Positions 23,374 through 35,277 are shown, counted from the stretch's first letter. The stretch: 64,000 nucleotides of DNA from Portulaca oleracea (GCA_029582165.1 CM055882.1:11612001-11676000), one strand, 5' to 3'. Program-made: numbers and translations. Notes: generated from the letters alone by a model not told the origin.

Positions 23374-23574
23374 TATGGTGTTAGGATTAACAAAGCTTGT
23401 ATTGATTTCTTGGTTTCTTTGTTTCTTTATTTTGTTTCTTGGTATAGGAAGTTGGCTATATAAAGTCTTCCTTCCCTTCATTTGTAATTGAGTTGAGATA
23501 ATCAATAATATCATTTCTCCAATCTCTCTCCCTCTTCTCTCTTTTAGTTTCACCAAATTGGGTGAAATTTAACA

Positions 23575-23586
23575 TGGTATCAGAGC
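23575..23586 (+). other. Primer-binding site of the short-LTR element
   Basis: TGGTATCAGAGC, complementary to the 3' end of initiator methionine tRNA, immediately adjacent to LTR 1. Confidence 0.85.
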
Positions 23587-23897
23587 GGGTTTAATTCATT
23601 CGGTGTGGTTCTTGCTTCTTCCTCTTCCCCAGATTCATTTATTCTTCCTCCCTTTCAAACCCATCGCTGAAACTCAAGCACAAGAACCTCCATCCCACCA
23701 TTGCCAACACTTCACAGCTTTCTCTCTCCTCCAAAGTCTCATTCTCCTCCTCACTCACTCTCTTCTCAAATCGTCCTTCTCTCCAGAAAATCGACACCAT
23801 CCCAGAAAACGCCTCAAATCCGACGAAGCCAATCCTGGATTCTTGGATTTTTCGCTCGTCTTGATCCGATTTCCGGCGACCCATTTGGAAGTTTCCG

Positions 23898-24010
23898 GTG
23901 CTGGGGTCGGAAACCTTGTCGGAGGAGGTCGAGAAGATGATATCGGAGATGGACGTCGCGGGATCTGGCTTCAGAGATCTATCGGAATTCGCCGAGTTTC
24001 ATGCCAGATC
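23898..24010 (+). pseudogene. Captured EF-hand (calmodulin-like) fragment
   Basis: The reading EEVEKMISEMDVAGSGFRDL followed by SEFAEFH matches the last EF-hand of plant calmodulin-like proteins: an entering helix, a 12-residue loop with Asp at position 1, Ser at 5, Gly at 6 and Glu at 12, then the exit helix. Loop position 3 is Ala rather than Asp and position 8 is Arg, so calcium binding would be impaired. The similarity stops after about 30 residues. It lies inside the retrotransposon interior and is most simply a transduplicated exon piece. Confidence 0.5.
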
Positions 24011-24596
24011 CGACGGCAATGCCGGCGAAGGAGAATATGCCTCCGGAAGGGCCGCAGATTCGATGCGTGGCCGTCTGGCGTTTCATTCGCCCCTGTCGTC
24101 ACCGGCGACGTTTGGGTTGCTGTTCTTGGGGATTTCGTTCGCTTCGATGATGTTTGGGTCCATGACGTTTCCGATTGGGTTCTTGCTTCATTGTTTTTGC
24201 ATAAAGAGAAAGGCGAAGAAGAAGAGTTTTCATCGCCGGCGTCGCCGGCGCTGTCAGACGCGTCGGAGAAATCGTCAAGCATGAACGACTCTCCGATGAA
24301 TGGTTCTTCTTGATTTGCAAAGGGCAAGATCGATCCCAAATCCCCTCCAAATGTCCAATCCAAGCAAACCCAGTTCTGATTTATCTCTCCGACTCTTCTC
24401 GCCGGCCATCGGCGCCGCCACCCCTTCGCCGCCGGCCGTCTCCTTGCCGTTGCTGACGTCAACCCTTCCGACCGCCGGCCGGTGTCTCCTCCCATTTCTC
24501 CGACACGAAATTGATGTTGCCGAGGGATAGGCAGAGGTTAGAGAGCACTGACTGAACTGATCGGGGTTTGGAGTAGTCTGGGAAAGGCAAAGAATT

Positions 24597-24944
24597 TTGG
24601 TATGGTATATGATGCTTTGCTCTTCACTGAGGACCCAGATACAGTCCTGGCTTCGTGATTATGACAAGCTTCAGTCCTTTGCTGTAATCCTTCTTTACAT
24701 TCAAATTGGATGCGCGCTGCTTGGATCTTTGGGAGCCTTGTACAATGGGGTGCTGCTCATCAACTTAGCTATCGCACTGTTTGCTCTAGTAGCAATTGAG
24801 AGTGGTAGTCAAAGCCTAGGCCAAACTTATGCATTTTTACTCCTCTCTGCAATCTTGCTGGACACGATCTGGTTTATTCTTTTCGCTCGTGCGGTGTTAG
24901 TCTTGCTCGATCTTGGAAGCTTGCTTTTGAGGTATTTTGATTGA
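24597..24944 (+). pseudogene. Captured AGTRAP-like membrane protein fragment
   Basis: From about 24648 the frame reads LRDYDKLQSFAVILLYIQIG, then CALLGSLGALYNGVLLINLA, then IALFALVAIESGSQSLGQTY and a third hydrophobic segment ending DTIWFILF. This looks like three membrane helices of the plant homologue of the type-1 angiotensin II receptor-associated protein. After about 24892 the similarity ends and the frame runs into unrelated DNA. Plain continuity over some 80 codons without stops suggests recent capture. The identification is from family memory and needs a database search. Confidence 0.5.
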
Positions 24945-26471
24945 TCTTGATGTTGTTTTTGGGGTGTGAGTGATTGATTTTTGGTTCGTGATTGTAAGTG
25001 ATTTGGGTTGCTTTTGATGTTTCTTGATTGGTTTTGATGAGCCTTGATTTATCGAAGTCTTGTTAGTCGGAAATGGCGGAGTTGCTCCTGGGTTTTCGAT
25101 TGCCATTGATCTTTGTCGGCTTAAACCCTAAGAAAAAGAAACCGAATTCATCATCACTTTGTTGTCTCCATCCCTTACGTTGCTTCCTCAAACATGACCT
25201 CTTCCATCTTTGTTTCTCCATTCACGGATTCAAAGAGCCGATCATGTTTATACAGTTTTTTTATCGGGGCATCTCTGTTTTGCTACAAAGATGACATTGT
25301 AGCATTTGTCATGTTGGATGTGATCACTCAAGTAGAGCAGAATCTGGGATAGGGTTTCAAGCTGATGCTCACTATCAAGGTGGGGATGTTGTGAGAACCA
25401 GTGAATGTATAACTAAGGGTGGAAATTTCCCTTTCATTCATCATGTTTTATGATTGATCCGTGTGATAGTCTCTTCGTTCTCTTGTCCGATCAACCAGGA
25501 AAGTCTCTATGAGGCCAATGTATTCGCCGGAGACAATTTCAATACCTAAAAAAGTTCGGCAACAATCAATCTTTCTTTCTCTCGTCATTCAGCTCCACAA
25601 AGTTCTTACGTATCTACGTCCATTTCACCCACTATTAGGAGTTGTGGTGATGGCAAGGAAGCTGTTGGAGTTCGAGTTCAAGATTTCAAGGTTGCACTGT
25701 CCTTCATTTGATTCCATTGGCAGTAATACCAACCTTGTCGTTCAGCTTTGCTAGAATTTGTTGGCAAATTGGAGTTTTGTCACCCTCCAATTTGAGGGGG
25801 GTGTTAGGATTAGCAAAGCTTGTATTGATTTCTTGGTTTCTTTGTTTCTTTATTTTGTTTCTTGGTATAGGAAGTTGGCTATATAAAGCCTTCCTTCCCT
25901 TCATTTGTAATTGAGTTGAGATAATCAATGATATCATTTCTCCAATCTCTCTCCCTCTTTTCTCTTTTAGTTTCACCAAATTGGGTGAAATTTAACATAT
26001 GGCATCAAATTAAAGTGACCCGAAATCCATGCAAAATAAAAAGCATTCGTTTGGCGTTAAACCTGGTATCTTTAAACGTGACGCACCCACAGATTGCCAT
26101 TTATCCCAGAAGCTGCCACATACCCTCTTCCTTTGGTACTTGTTGTTAACCAAACTCTTTGTCGTCAAATTAACATTTTAATAACATTAATAATCAAATC
26201 AAACACAAAATTATTCTGAGAGAGGAGAAAGAGAGATATGGGAAGCATGAATTTGACAAAGATTATGCCAAGAATGTTTGCTGCCTGCAGCTACAATAGG
26301 GTGTATCTTGTTGGCCCTACAATCCATTTACATGTAAGCTTATATTAATTAGTCCATGCACTAATCATTTTAATTTGACAAAAAAGGGGAAAAAGAAGAA
26401 AAATGAATTTGTTAAAATGAGACTTTAGCCTAATGGCTCTTAATGAGACTTTAGCCGAGTGGTTCTTAATT

Positions 26472-27027
26472 GGGTTTTTTTGCATTTTGGACCCCAAACT
26501 TTAGGGGTATTTATATTTTAAACCCTTGGTTTTCAACATTAAATTTTTAGATCCTAAAATTTTTAGGCTGAATAAAAAAGGACCTTAAAGTTTGTGGGCA
26601 GAAGAAAAAGGTCCCTGTCTCATTATTTGTTTTCCTCCCATGTTTGAATTTATCTCCCAATTGACGTCAAACTTTAGGACTATGGTTAAAGCTGATGTTG
26701 AAGCTATAATACACCTCTCTTATTCATTTCGGGGCTACTTAGACCCCTGAGTACATGGTTTTAAGTAACTCCAACATGAATAAGAGATGTTTATTATAAC
26801 TTTAATATCAGTTTTAACCTCAGTCTTGAAGTTTGATGCCAATCGGGAGAGAAATTCATACATGGAAATAAAAAAGAAAAATGGGAAATGAGTTTTTTTT
26901 CAGCTCACAAACTTTAGGGTCCTTTTTTTCATACTACAAATTTTAGGGTCCAAAAAGTTAACGTTGAAAACCAAGGGTTCAGAATATAAATACCCCTAAA
27001 ATTCAGGGTCCAAAATGCAAAAAACTC
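26472..27027. mobile_element. Mutator-like foldback MITE, copy A, TSD GTTCTTAATT
   Basis: 556 bp, ends GGGTTTTTTTGCATTTTGGA and TCCAAAATGCAAAAAACTC, with GTTCTTAATT duplicated at 26462-26471 and 27028-27037. The two halves are inverted over most of their length. It lies in intron 1 of the LEA-like gene. Confidence 0.85.
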
Positions 27028-27037
27028 GTTCTTAATT

Positions 27038-29867
27038 AGGGCTTGTTGTGCAATAGCATCCCCAAGTTAAGGGTGAGCGATTCTGAATTGAAACCTATAA
27101 GTTGATCGTTTCAGAATCCGAATCGTTTAATTCGGTAAAGGTAAGAGTAAGATTCCTAATGTTTAGGAATGTATCAAATAGATAAGGATAAGGTTTCCAA
27201 AACTAGTATCCTAGACTAGAATCTAAAACCTGTTAGGGACCGGTCAAATTGATAGGTTTAGGAAATGAATCTGTAACGTTCCAAGTTGATCCAAAGACCA
27301 AACAGTGTGTTAGTTATGTGGCTGATGCCAGCTATTTGTTGTGTAAATTTGTAATTTTTATTGAGGTTTTGTTAGTTTCTAGAATGACTTTTGTTAGAAA
27401 TCGGACCTAACAAGTGCAAGGTTATTGAAATTAGGAAACGGTGAAATGAACAAAGGTAGGTTGGTAGTTTAAAAATACTCCGTAAGATACCAAGAATCGG
27501 TCAATTCTATCAAAGATAGCATTTAGCATCTTAACAAATAATTAATGCTTATGTCTGTCTGATTCATTTGGTAGTGTTTGAAAAATTCATTTGAAAGTTG
27601 CCCTTATATTTTCTCGCATATTACAATCTTTGAGATTACTGTAAAGACACCAAACCATCACTGCTCGACACATTCTTTTCTCAAGTCATCCCTAACCTTT
27701 GACGATTTTATTGTTGTTGCTTCTATCGACTTTTGACCTTAACCATATTTGGCTTTTCTGGATAGGGACATCTCTATATATTTCTATAATTTTAATTTGA
27801 TTTTGATCTGAATTGCATGTATGTTCTGAACTAGTGAACTGAACCTATGAAGCGTTTTAATTAACTCAACAATCATATAGTTGGAATTATTTTTCTTTAA
27901 ATACTATTGGTCGTGGTATCTTCTTTGGGTGTACTTCTTTGGGTGTATGTCTGTTGTATTAGGACTCTGCATGATTTTTTTTTCTAGGTAGGTAATCTGA
28001 GTATGTTTTCCCGTATGAATATTGAATATTGAATACATCAGATCACTAACCCTACTTGTAAAGAGGAAGAGAATGCTCTACCAACTATTTAAGTATCAAA
28101 CTTAATTAGGCGGAAAAGGTAGAAGGTAAAATATTTACCATCATGGCGTACATCTTTAATGTTGTATAGAGATTATGAATTGTATTCGTGTTTCTACTTC
28201 AATATTGCATTAAATTTGATGTCTCTAATGAGTTTCGGTAAGATTGAGCTTGCAAGCAGGGAAGTTTAATTAATATCACGAAAAACAATAATAATGATGA
28301 TGATTATTATTATTTTTACTATTACTAGTATTAAACCTGTGCTATGCACGGTTATATTAAAAAATAAATTATTGAATCTAATAATAAAACCCTATAATAT
28401 AAATATATGTACAAAACATATATAAAGTAAATCTATCCACAATGTAATTAAATTCTATTACGTTGTTCAATAAACATATAAATAAATTATTCCAAGAATT
28501 GTATAACGCATATCTTATTTGTAAAAAGTGTAGAAAAAATACAATCCAACTCAAATCCTTGTAGGTAGCTATCCATAATAATGAAAATAAAAGAACCATA
28601 TATTATAAATGAATCTTTTAACTGAAGTATATCAATTCTATCATTATTGATGAGTAAGATACATGTCATGCACCCTTTCATTAACATTATATGAAAAATT
28701 AAAAGTATAAAGTACAAACGTAAGGATAACTATAGAAACACAAACTCAACATTCATTGTTGGGATACATCAATAACAACTTAAGGTGTTTATACATAAGC
28801 AATATAATAACTTGAGGTGTTGTGGTCTGTCAAACTTACATCTTCTTCTGTTATTTGATACGTCGAAAGACATAATATGATATCTATATGACGATTCAAC
28901 ATCCAAATTTACTAAGTTAAGTAAAAACAAAAATTTTAACTGAGAAATCAACCTCAAAATACAATGAAACTTGTAATCGAAAAAAGGGGGAAAACCCAAA
29001 TCATTGATGTATCCTTTTTCCATGAAATCACTGCTCGCTATCATTGGACACCCGACCACTGCCTTTTGACTATCATGTCCAATCAATATCGACCCTTTCA
29101 GCACAGATGCGACACGCCCATGGGACCTTAAAACTATAAAATTTGACACTTCCGTGTACGAATTCTATACAAATTTTAACTTCAAGTCCTAAATTCATCC
29201 AAAATTCACACCATATCCTTATTCACTACAAACTTCTCACCCAATTGCAAAAAAAAATTATGGAAAAGAAGAAGTAGTAATAACATTAGAGTTGGACGAA
29301 AAGCAAGAGGTAACACCATTGCAGAAACATTATTATGGAGAGAGGATTTTCTTTTGGGAAAATGGAGAATTTAATGGTTATTTCAAATTGATAGTACTTT
29401 TCGAAAACTAACATGTTTGTATTTGCAGGTTTGTCGAGAATTCAATGGTTGATTCAAATGTTTATATATTAGGTAGGGAGGTAAACTCCTAATTAGATTT
29501 GGGTGAGAGGTAGAGTCCTAATTAGATTTGGGTGAGAGGTAGAGTCCTAATTAAATTTTGGTGGGAGTTAGACGCCTAATTGGGTTGAGAAGTATATTTC
29601 TAATTAGATAATGTAGACTCTTAATCTGATTAGACTTTTTGTTTATTATTTTTTTAAATCGATTTTTTTATTATTATTTCATGGGCGGGAATCTTTTATC
29701 GTATTTTTAAATCGATTTTTTTTTTCTTTAATCTAATTAGCCGATAACCCCTACAATCACTCTGGGTTAAGTATTTCAAATTTCGAATATATTACTTTTA
29801 TATTATTATAGATTAGTTTGTAAGTTTCTATGGTTTATGGTTTTCCATATTTCAGTTCTAGGTTTGG
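27038..29867. other. Intron 1 interior of the LEA-like gene, no gene seen
   Basis: AT-rich. Near 28323 the words ACCTGTGCTATGCACGG form a short imperfect palindrome often seen at the edges of worn plant transposons. No coding region was found on either strand. Confidence 0.4.
29477..29600. repeat. 29-bp tandem repeat, about four units
   Basis: The unit TCCTAATTAGATTTGGGTGA plus GAGGTAGAG is repeated with period 29; two central units are nearly identical and the outer ones are diverged. Confidence 0.8.
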
Positions 29868-29877
29868 ATTAATTGAC

Positions 29878-30432
29878 GGGTTTTTTGCATTTTGGACCAC
29901 AAATTTTAGGGGTATTTATATTCTGAACCCTTGGTTTTCAACTTTAACATTATGGACCTTAAAGTTTGTAGGCTGAAAAAAAGGACCCTAAAGTTTGTGT
30001 GGTGAAAAAAAGCTCGTTTCCTGTTTTTCTTTTTCTTTCCATGTTTGAATTTCTCTCCTGATTGGCATCAAACATCAAGACTAAGGTTAAAACCGATATT
30101 AAAGTTATAATAAACCTCTTTTATTCATGTTGGAGTTACTTAAAACCATGTACTCAGGGGTCTAAGTAGCGCCGACACGAATAAGAGAGGTGTATTATAG
30201 CTTCAATATTAGTTTTAACCATAATCCTAAAGTTTGATGTTAATCGGGAGATAAATTCAAACATGGGAGGAAAAATAAAAAATGAGACAGGGGCCTAATT
30301 CTTCAGCCCACAAACTTTAAGGTCCTTTTTTATTCAGTCTATAAACTTTAAGGTCCAAAATGTTAATGTTGAAACCCAAGGGTTCAGAATGTAAATACCC
30401 CTAAAATTCGGGGTCCAAAATGCAAAAAACCC
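29878..30432. mobile_element. Mutator-like foldback MITE, copy B, TSD ATTAATTGAC
   Basis: 555 bp, ends GGGTTTTTTGCATTTTGGAC and GTCCAAAATGCAAAAAACCC. ATTAATTGAC is duplicated at 29868-29877 and 30433-30442. Second member of the family in the same intron. Confidence 0.85.
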
Positions 30433-31403
30433 ATTAATTGACAACATGATTATCCCTCATTAATGTTATACACAACTATAGCAATGGATATGGACGTCAT
30501 ATTATACCTTCGCTAATAGTACTAGATTAGGTACGTACATCTAATTTGAAATAGTTAAATTGATCAATGCTAAAATTTGAAAGTGATATTGATATTGTTA
30601 GAGTATAAGATTGGGATAGTTTCAAACAAAATCAAAACCAGATAAGTAAGAGGATCCATGTTCCAATGTTAGTAGTTTCCATGCTTATTTGTGCAAGATT
30701 AAGGACCCTTGCAACATTCAAACTTTAAGTCTAAAGCATATTTGCAAAAAAATGACATGTTAGAATATAAAACCCCTTCATTGGGTTTTTGACAATTAGA
30801 TGGTTTTACAAATAGCTTAGGGTTTTTCAAGCCAAACAAATTACGTGGCTTCTCAGTTCAGGTTTGCTAATTAGTCATTATTCATTTCATATTAATTACT
30901 CAATTAACTTGTAAGAATGCTTTTTGATTTGAGATTAAGCAGAGAGGTTTGTGGAAATCAGCAAAAGAGAAAAAGGTAGACCAAGCATGTCAAATGGAAA
31001 AGGAATAAACAAAGTCGATAAAAGAACAAGCAGCAGAGATCAAGGAGGCCTCCCAAAACCTTGCAGAGATGGCTACTTCTACCACCAAAGCAGTAATTTT
31101 CCCCAAGACCCCTATCATAAGATATAACACCCCAAGTGTTCAAATTATCCAACTATAAGTTGTGTGAAATTGTTATATCTATTCATCCAGGTGAAGAACA
31201 TGACAAAAGAGGTGAAACAAGAGGTGTTCAAAACAACAGATGTCGTAGTTGATAAATTAAAGGATCCACTTCAAGACGCGGTGAGCCATGCGTGGGATAA
31301 AGCATCCAAGAACATCGAGGACAGAGTAGCTGAAAAAATTAAGGGTCGTGTCCTAGAAAAGGAAAAGCAGGCGATTCAGGATCAAGTGAAAAAGACTCAA
31401 TAA

Positions 31404-32040
31404 CACTTCTATTGAATATAAACCTATTCATAGCTTAAATTTTTAGTTAAGATGTTCGATATATTATCAGAGCCATACTGACTTTATACTTTAACCACCT
31501 CGTAACTAATACATTCCTTTATATGCATATATTTGTGACTAAGAAAACATAAGGGGCCATATCGACATATATGTTAATTGGAATCGGTTGTTATTTAAGC
31601 TAATGCTAATTAAGGAATATTTGATAAGAATAATTTATATTTTAGGTCGTTTGATAGTAGTAATCTCTATTTTAGAAATATATCACTATGAGGAGTATGA
31701 GCCCTATTTTCTATCATTTTAATTATAATAGACTGCTACTTATAATATATAGTAGCTTTTAGACCCGTTTGTTCTACAAGACACAATTAAATTACATTTT
31801 AATGAAAATATATTTAATTTATTTAAAACTTTTATAAAGTTTATCGATTTATTATTAAATGAGTTCTTCTTTTTAATATTTTGTATCAATATGGAGAAAA
31901 TGGATCTCATTTTAATTTATAGGTTTAAAACCATTGTTTTGAATGTTATTATAAGTTAACTTTTGATTACATAATTCAAGTTCATGTAATTGTTTTGGAT
32001 AGAAGAAGTTATATATGGATTTTCAACCATTAAAAAAAAA
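31404..32040. other. 3' flank, no gene seen
   Basis: AT-rich DNA following the LEA-like gene. Nothing recognised. Confidence 0.5.
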
Positions 32041-32559
32041 GGAAAATTGAATTCTAATAATTGCTACTTTCACCAATTGTACAACAATAATCTCTATTTT
32101 TATTTTGGATTCTGGTGATTCAAAAAAATGGATTGTAGTAGTACCAAATTCAACTCCGCATTCTTTTATTTATTTTTCATTCATGCCCCATATTGTTTTT
32201 ATTTTATTCATGCCTGCCCCCAGAAAGGTAACAAAGTTTAGTTACTAAAACAATTTTTAAATTTTTTTTTGAGAATTGAGCAATTATTATGATTTTTTAA
32301 AAGGAATAAAAGTGAAAAAGAATCATAAAAAAATTTAAAAAATGTGGAGAAATGGTGTAGATTTATTAAAAATCATGTAAAGTGTTATACTAAGTTTTCA
32401 ATCAAATGCAACTCAAATTCGATGATATTTAGGATATACTCTTAGTGGTGTCCCACAAGAATCCAATTTTATTTTATTTTTATCAACAGAATCCAAATTG
32501 AAAGTAGGGATTATTGTTATACAATTGGTGAAAGTATGAACTATTAGAATCCAATTTTC
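32041..32559. mobile_element. Inverted-repeat element, Mutator-like, TSD about TTAAAAAAA
   Basis: The left end GGAAAATTGAATTCTAATAA and the right end TTAGAATCCAATTTTC are inverted, extending inward through CACCAATTGTACAACAATAA and its complement. TTAAAAAAA flanks both sides, with extra A residues on the left. A related copy is at 45500-45985. Confidence 0.6.
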
Positions 32560-33314
32560 TTAAAAAAACTATTACTATGGTTTTCTAACTATGTTTGTTT
32601 ACTGAAATATTATCATATTTAATTTATAAATAAATTTCTATTATTCCTATTTTTCTTATTTGCAAAAAGTACTAAATACAATATTATGCAAGTAACAGTA
32701 TATGAAAATTCTACCATAATTAAGTTTATTTTCAACTATGATAGTTGAAAATTTTATACCGTTCATTTATCAAAAATTTTATACCATTCATTGCAAAAAG
32801 AAGATTTTACCCTCAGATTTGGAAAATTCTTAAATGGGAAGAGCTATAAATTTTGAAAAAAGATACCCATGATTATTTACCCATGACTTGGCTATTTGCT
32901 ATACTTGAAAGCTGCACCTGAAATTACTAACCCTTATGAACATCATAGACTATGACACATTACAACCACTTTAATGGAGAATTGCACGTCTTTAGAATTG
33001 TCATTATATGTAGCCCCACGCCATATCATATTATACGTAGCCCCACGTCTTTAGATGTTTGGATTCACTGTTCGAAAAAATTGTGTTTGATAAAATTAAT
33101 TATTTCTGAATAAGATTTTTGTTGAAATTTCATACTCTTTGTCGAATACTAATTTTAAAATAGTACATATCAATAACTTTAATGATAACATGTATGTAAT
33201 TTTTGATGAATTTTCTGTTAAATGACAATTCTTACAAATAGTAAATTCTGTTATGCTGGTTCTTTTAAACTATTGCAAATCATTCCATTAGACCCTAAAT
33301 ATCAATTAAATGAA

Positions 33315-33721
33315 GCAAAATGATAAACATGCATCTTGATGCAAGATGGTTAATAACCATCTTGCATTTTACCTAAATTATTCATAAAGTAAAATGTAAG
33401 TATATATATTTAAATCATTATAAATGTATGTTTCATTACTTGAGGGTTATTACAACTTATAGATAATATAAAAATATTATTTATTTATATTTTTTTCATA
33501 AGTATAAAACTATGCATAAAATGTGTATTTTCAACTATAATTAATAAAATTAGGTTATTATTTATGTTTTTTACCTACCTAATAAGTAGGATACACTTTA
33601 CAGTTGATAAATATATATAACTATTAGAGAAAATATTATATATCCAAAGTTACAAATATATGAAATATGGATAATTCAAATGATTAATAACCATCTTGAA
33701 TCAAGATGTGTACCATTGTCC
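33315..33721. mobile_element. Mutator-like MITE, second family, TSD TTAAATGAA/TTGAATGAA
   Basis: 407 bp. Each end contains AAGATGGTTAATAACCATCT or a close variant, itself a palindrome, within a longer inverted repeat (left AAAATGATAAACATG, right GTGTACCATTGTCC). The flanking 9-mers (33306-33314, 33722-33730) differ at one base. The sister copy at 42436-42832 has a perfect 9-bp duplication. Confidence 0.7.
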
Positions 33722-33798
33722 TTGAATGAATAAGTTGCTAACCAAATAGTCTTTCATTGTATTTAACTTAATTAAATCTTTCAATGAACTATCTTTAG

Positions 33799-34704
33799 AG
33801 TGTGTTTAGCTAAGAGGAAAATGATTTCTCAGAAAATTGTTTTCCAAGAAAAATGGTTTTCCATGCCAAATTTTCCCTTATTTGGTAGGAGACGATTTTT
33901 TTTTTTTGGAAAATGATCATACAAATGAAAATATTTGGAGCTCAAAATTCATATTTGAGTTTTTCTTAATCATTTCTATCGTGTTGTAAAGTTTCGTTAC
34001 AAACCGATAAAATTGAATTTTGCTTTTAAGTTTCAGTTATATTTAACCGCAAAAAAAGTCGACAAAAGTGGCGATATATGTTACAAATAAAAATATTTGG
34101 AGCTCAAAATTCATATTTGAGCTTTTTTTAACCATTTCTATCGTATTGTAAAGTTCCGTGACAAATTGAGAAAATTGAATTTTGCTCTTAAGTTTCAGTC
34201 ATATTTAACCGCAAAAAAATGTCAACAAAAGTGGCGATATATGTAACACATGAAAATATTTAGAGCTCAAAATTTATATTTGAGTTTTTCTTAGTCTATA
34301 CTATCAAATCATAAAGTTTCGATTCAAACAGTTCAGTTTGAATTTTTAAAAGTTTCAGTTAGTTTTAGCGGCAAAAACTTCTTATCTGGTATATATTATG
34401 ATAAATGTTATCAAATATTTGAGGTTTTTTTTTAATCAATTCTATCATGTTACAAAATTTAGAGCAAAACCATTAGTTAATGTTAAATTTCGGCCTCAAA
34501 TTTCAGTTAGAGTTAGTAGTGAAAATCAATCGAACAATCAATAGTGGAAAATGATTTTTCTAAATTGAACAAAGGAAGTCAATTTCCTTCCTTTAGACAA
34601 AAATAATTTTCTTTACAAATGATTTTCTAAACCCTTTTTGTACAAAATACTAAAAAAATGAGAAAATATGTTCTCAAAGAATGTTTTTCCTCCTACCATA
34701 CACA
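33799..34704. mobile_element. Inverted-repeat element with internal 162-bp tandem repeats
   Basis: The left end AGTGTGTTTAGCTAAGAGGA and the right end TCCTCCTACCATACACACT are inverted repeats, a form common in hAT-like MITEs. No 8-bp duplication could be matched. The interior is mostly the tandem array at 33926-34515. Confidence 0.5.
33926..34515. repeat. About 162-bp tandem repeat, four units
   Basis: The word ATATTTGGAGCTCAAAATTC starts units at 33931 and 34093; diverged starts follow at 34256 and 34415. Spacing is 162, 163 and 159 bp. Each unit also has AAGTTTCAGT and a GCAAAAA motif. Units 1 and 2 are close, 3 and 4 progressively diverged. Confidence 0.85.
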
Positions 34705-34903
34705 CTTGCACGTGGGTTACTTAAATAAGTTACTTTCCTAAAAAAAAAAAGTTACTTAAATGAGTTGGTAAATATCTAAGTTGACGTGGGTTAGTATTGT
34801 ACCGCGCGCAATCGAGTGTAGTTGTTGAGAACCCACGGTTAATAATTACTCATGATTGTGCCTTGGAAACCCATGTGCCTATGGGCACCACATGCGAATA
34901 AAT

Positions 34904-35277
34904 GAGTAAATTACATTTCCCCTGTTTGATATTTATGATAATAATTTTTGCATATCCGATATTTGTGAAATAATTTTTATTTTACCTGACATTAAGTGAA
35001 AGTGATTTTAGTGGCAAAATCCGATCACTTCTCATCGGAAATGAAACGATGAAAGGGTCATTTAAGTCATTTTTCTTTTCAATATTATGGACAGCATGAT
35101 ACATTCACATAGTCATACAGGGGTATTATTGTATTTTTTCATTTTCGATTGAGAAGTGATCGGATTTTGCCAGTAAAAATCACTTTACCTTAATATCAAG
35201 TAAACTGAAAATTATTTCACAAATATCGAATGTACAAAAATTATTACCACGAATGTCAGGTAGGGTAATTTACTCCC
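34904..35277. mobile_element. Foldback MITE just upstream of the sulfotransferase
   Basis: Left GAGTAAATTAC and right GTAATTTACTC are inverted, and the inner arms share AGTGATTTT(A)(G/C)TGG and AAAATCCGATCACTTCTC with its complement. AATAAAT flanks both ends (34897-34903, 35278-35284). The right end lies 68 bp before the start codon, so the element occupies the proximal promoter. Confidence 0.65.

Larger units (their letters stand above)
23379..25997 (+). mobile_element. Short-LTR retrotransposon with captured host sequence, TSD TATGG
   Basis: LTR 1 (23379-23574) and LTR 2 (25802-25997) are each 196 bp, start TGTTAGGATTA, end GAAATTTAACA, and differ at only a few positions. TATGG is duplicated at 23374-23378 and 25998-26002. 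TGGTATCAGAGC directly follows LTR 1 (23575-23586), a Copia-type primer-binding site, and a polypurine stretch TTTGAGGGGG ends at the start of LTR 2. Each LTR has a TATA box (GCTATATAAAG). The 2.2 kb interior has no gag or pol; instead it is GC-rich and resembles pieces of host genes (see 23898-24010 and 24597-24944). It depends on other elements to move. The structure is TRIM-like but with an unusually long interior. Confidence 0.9.
26238..31403 (+). pseudogene. LEA-like gene, three exons, one in-frame stop
   Basis: Exon 1 26238-26333 (MGSMNLTKIMPRMFAACSYN...), exon 2 30943-31092, exon 3 31191-31403. All junctions are GT/AG and in phase 0: CAT|gtaag, ttaagcag|AGAGGT, AAAGCA|gtaatt, tcatccag|GTGAAG. 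The joined frame has 152 codons. Exons 2-3 encode a Lys/Glu/Ala-rich, helix-forming, very hydrophilic protein (KSAKEKKVDQA; EVKQEVFKTTDVVVDKLKD) as in group-3-like late embryogenesis abundant proteins; the Arg-bearing N-terminus could be an organelle presequence. Codon 22 of exon 2 (31006-31008) is TAA. An alternative AG acceptor just after it (before TCGATAAAAG) could splice around the stop in frame. Intron 1 is 4.6 kb and contains two Mutator-like MITEs. Either a recent pseudogene or a gene using the shorter exon 2. Confidence 0.5.

Noticed and set aside
23603..24313. A 236-codon plus-strand gene
   Set aside because: It starts just after the primer-binding site inside the retrotransposon, and overlapping frames on both strands are equally long because the region is GC-rich; only short pieces resemble known domains.
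28378..29149. Several minus-strand frames of 70-126 codons within intron 1 of the LEA-like gene
   Set aside because: AT-rich, rich in Ile/Phe/Tyr with no domain; consistent with chance frames.
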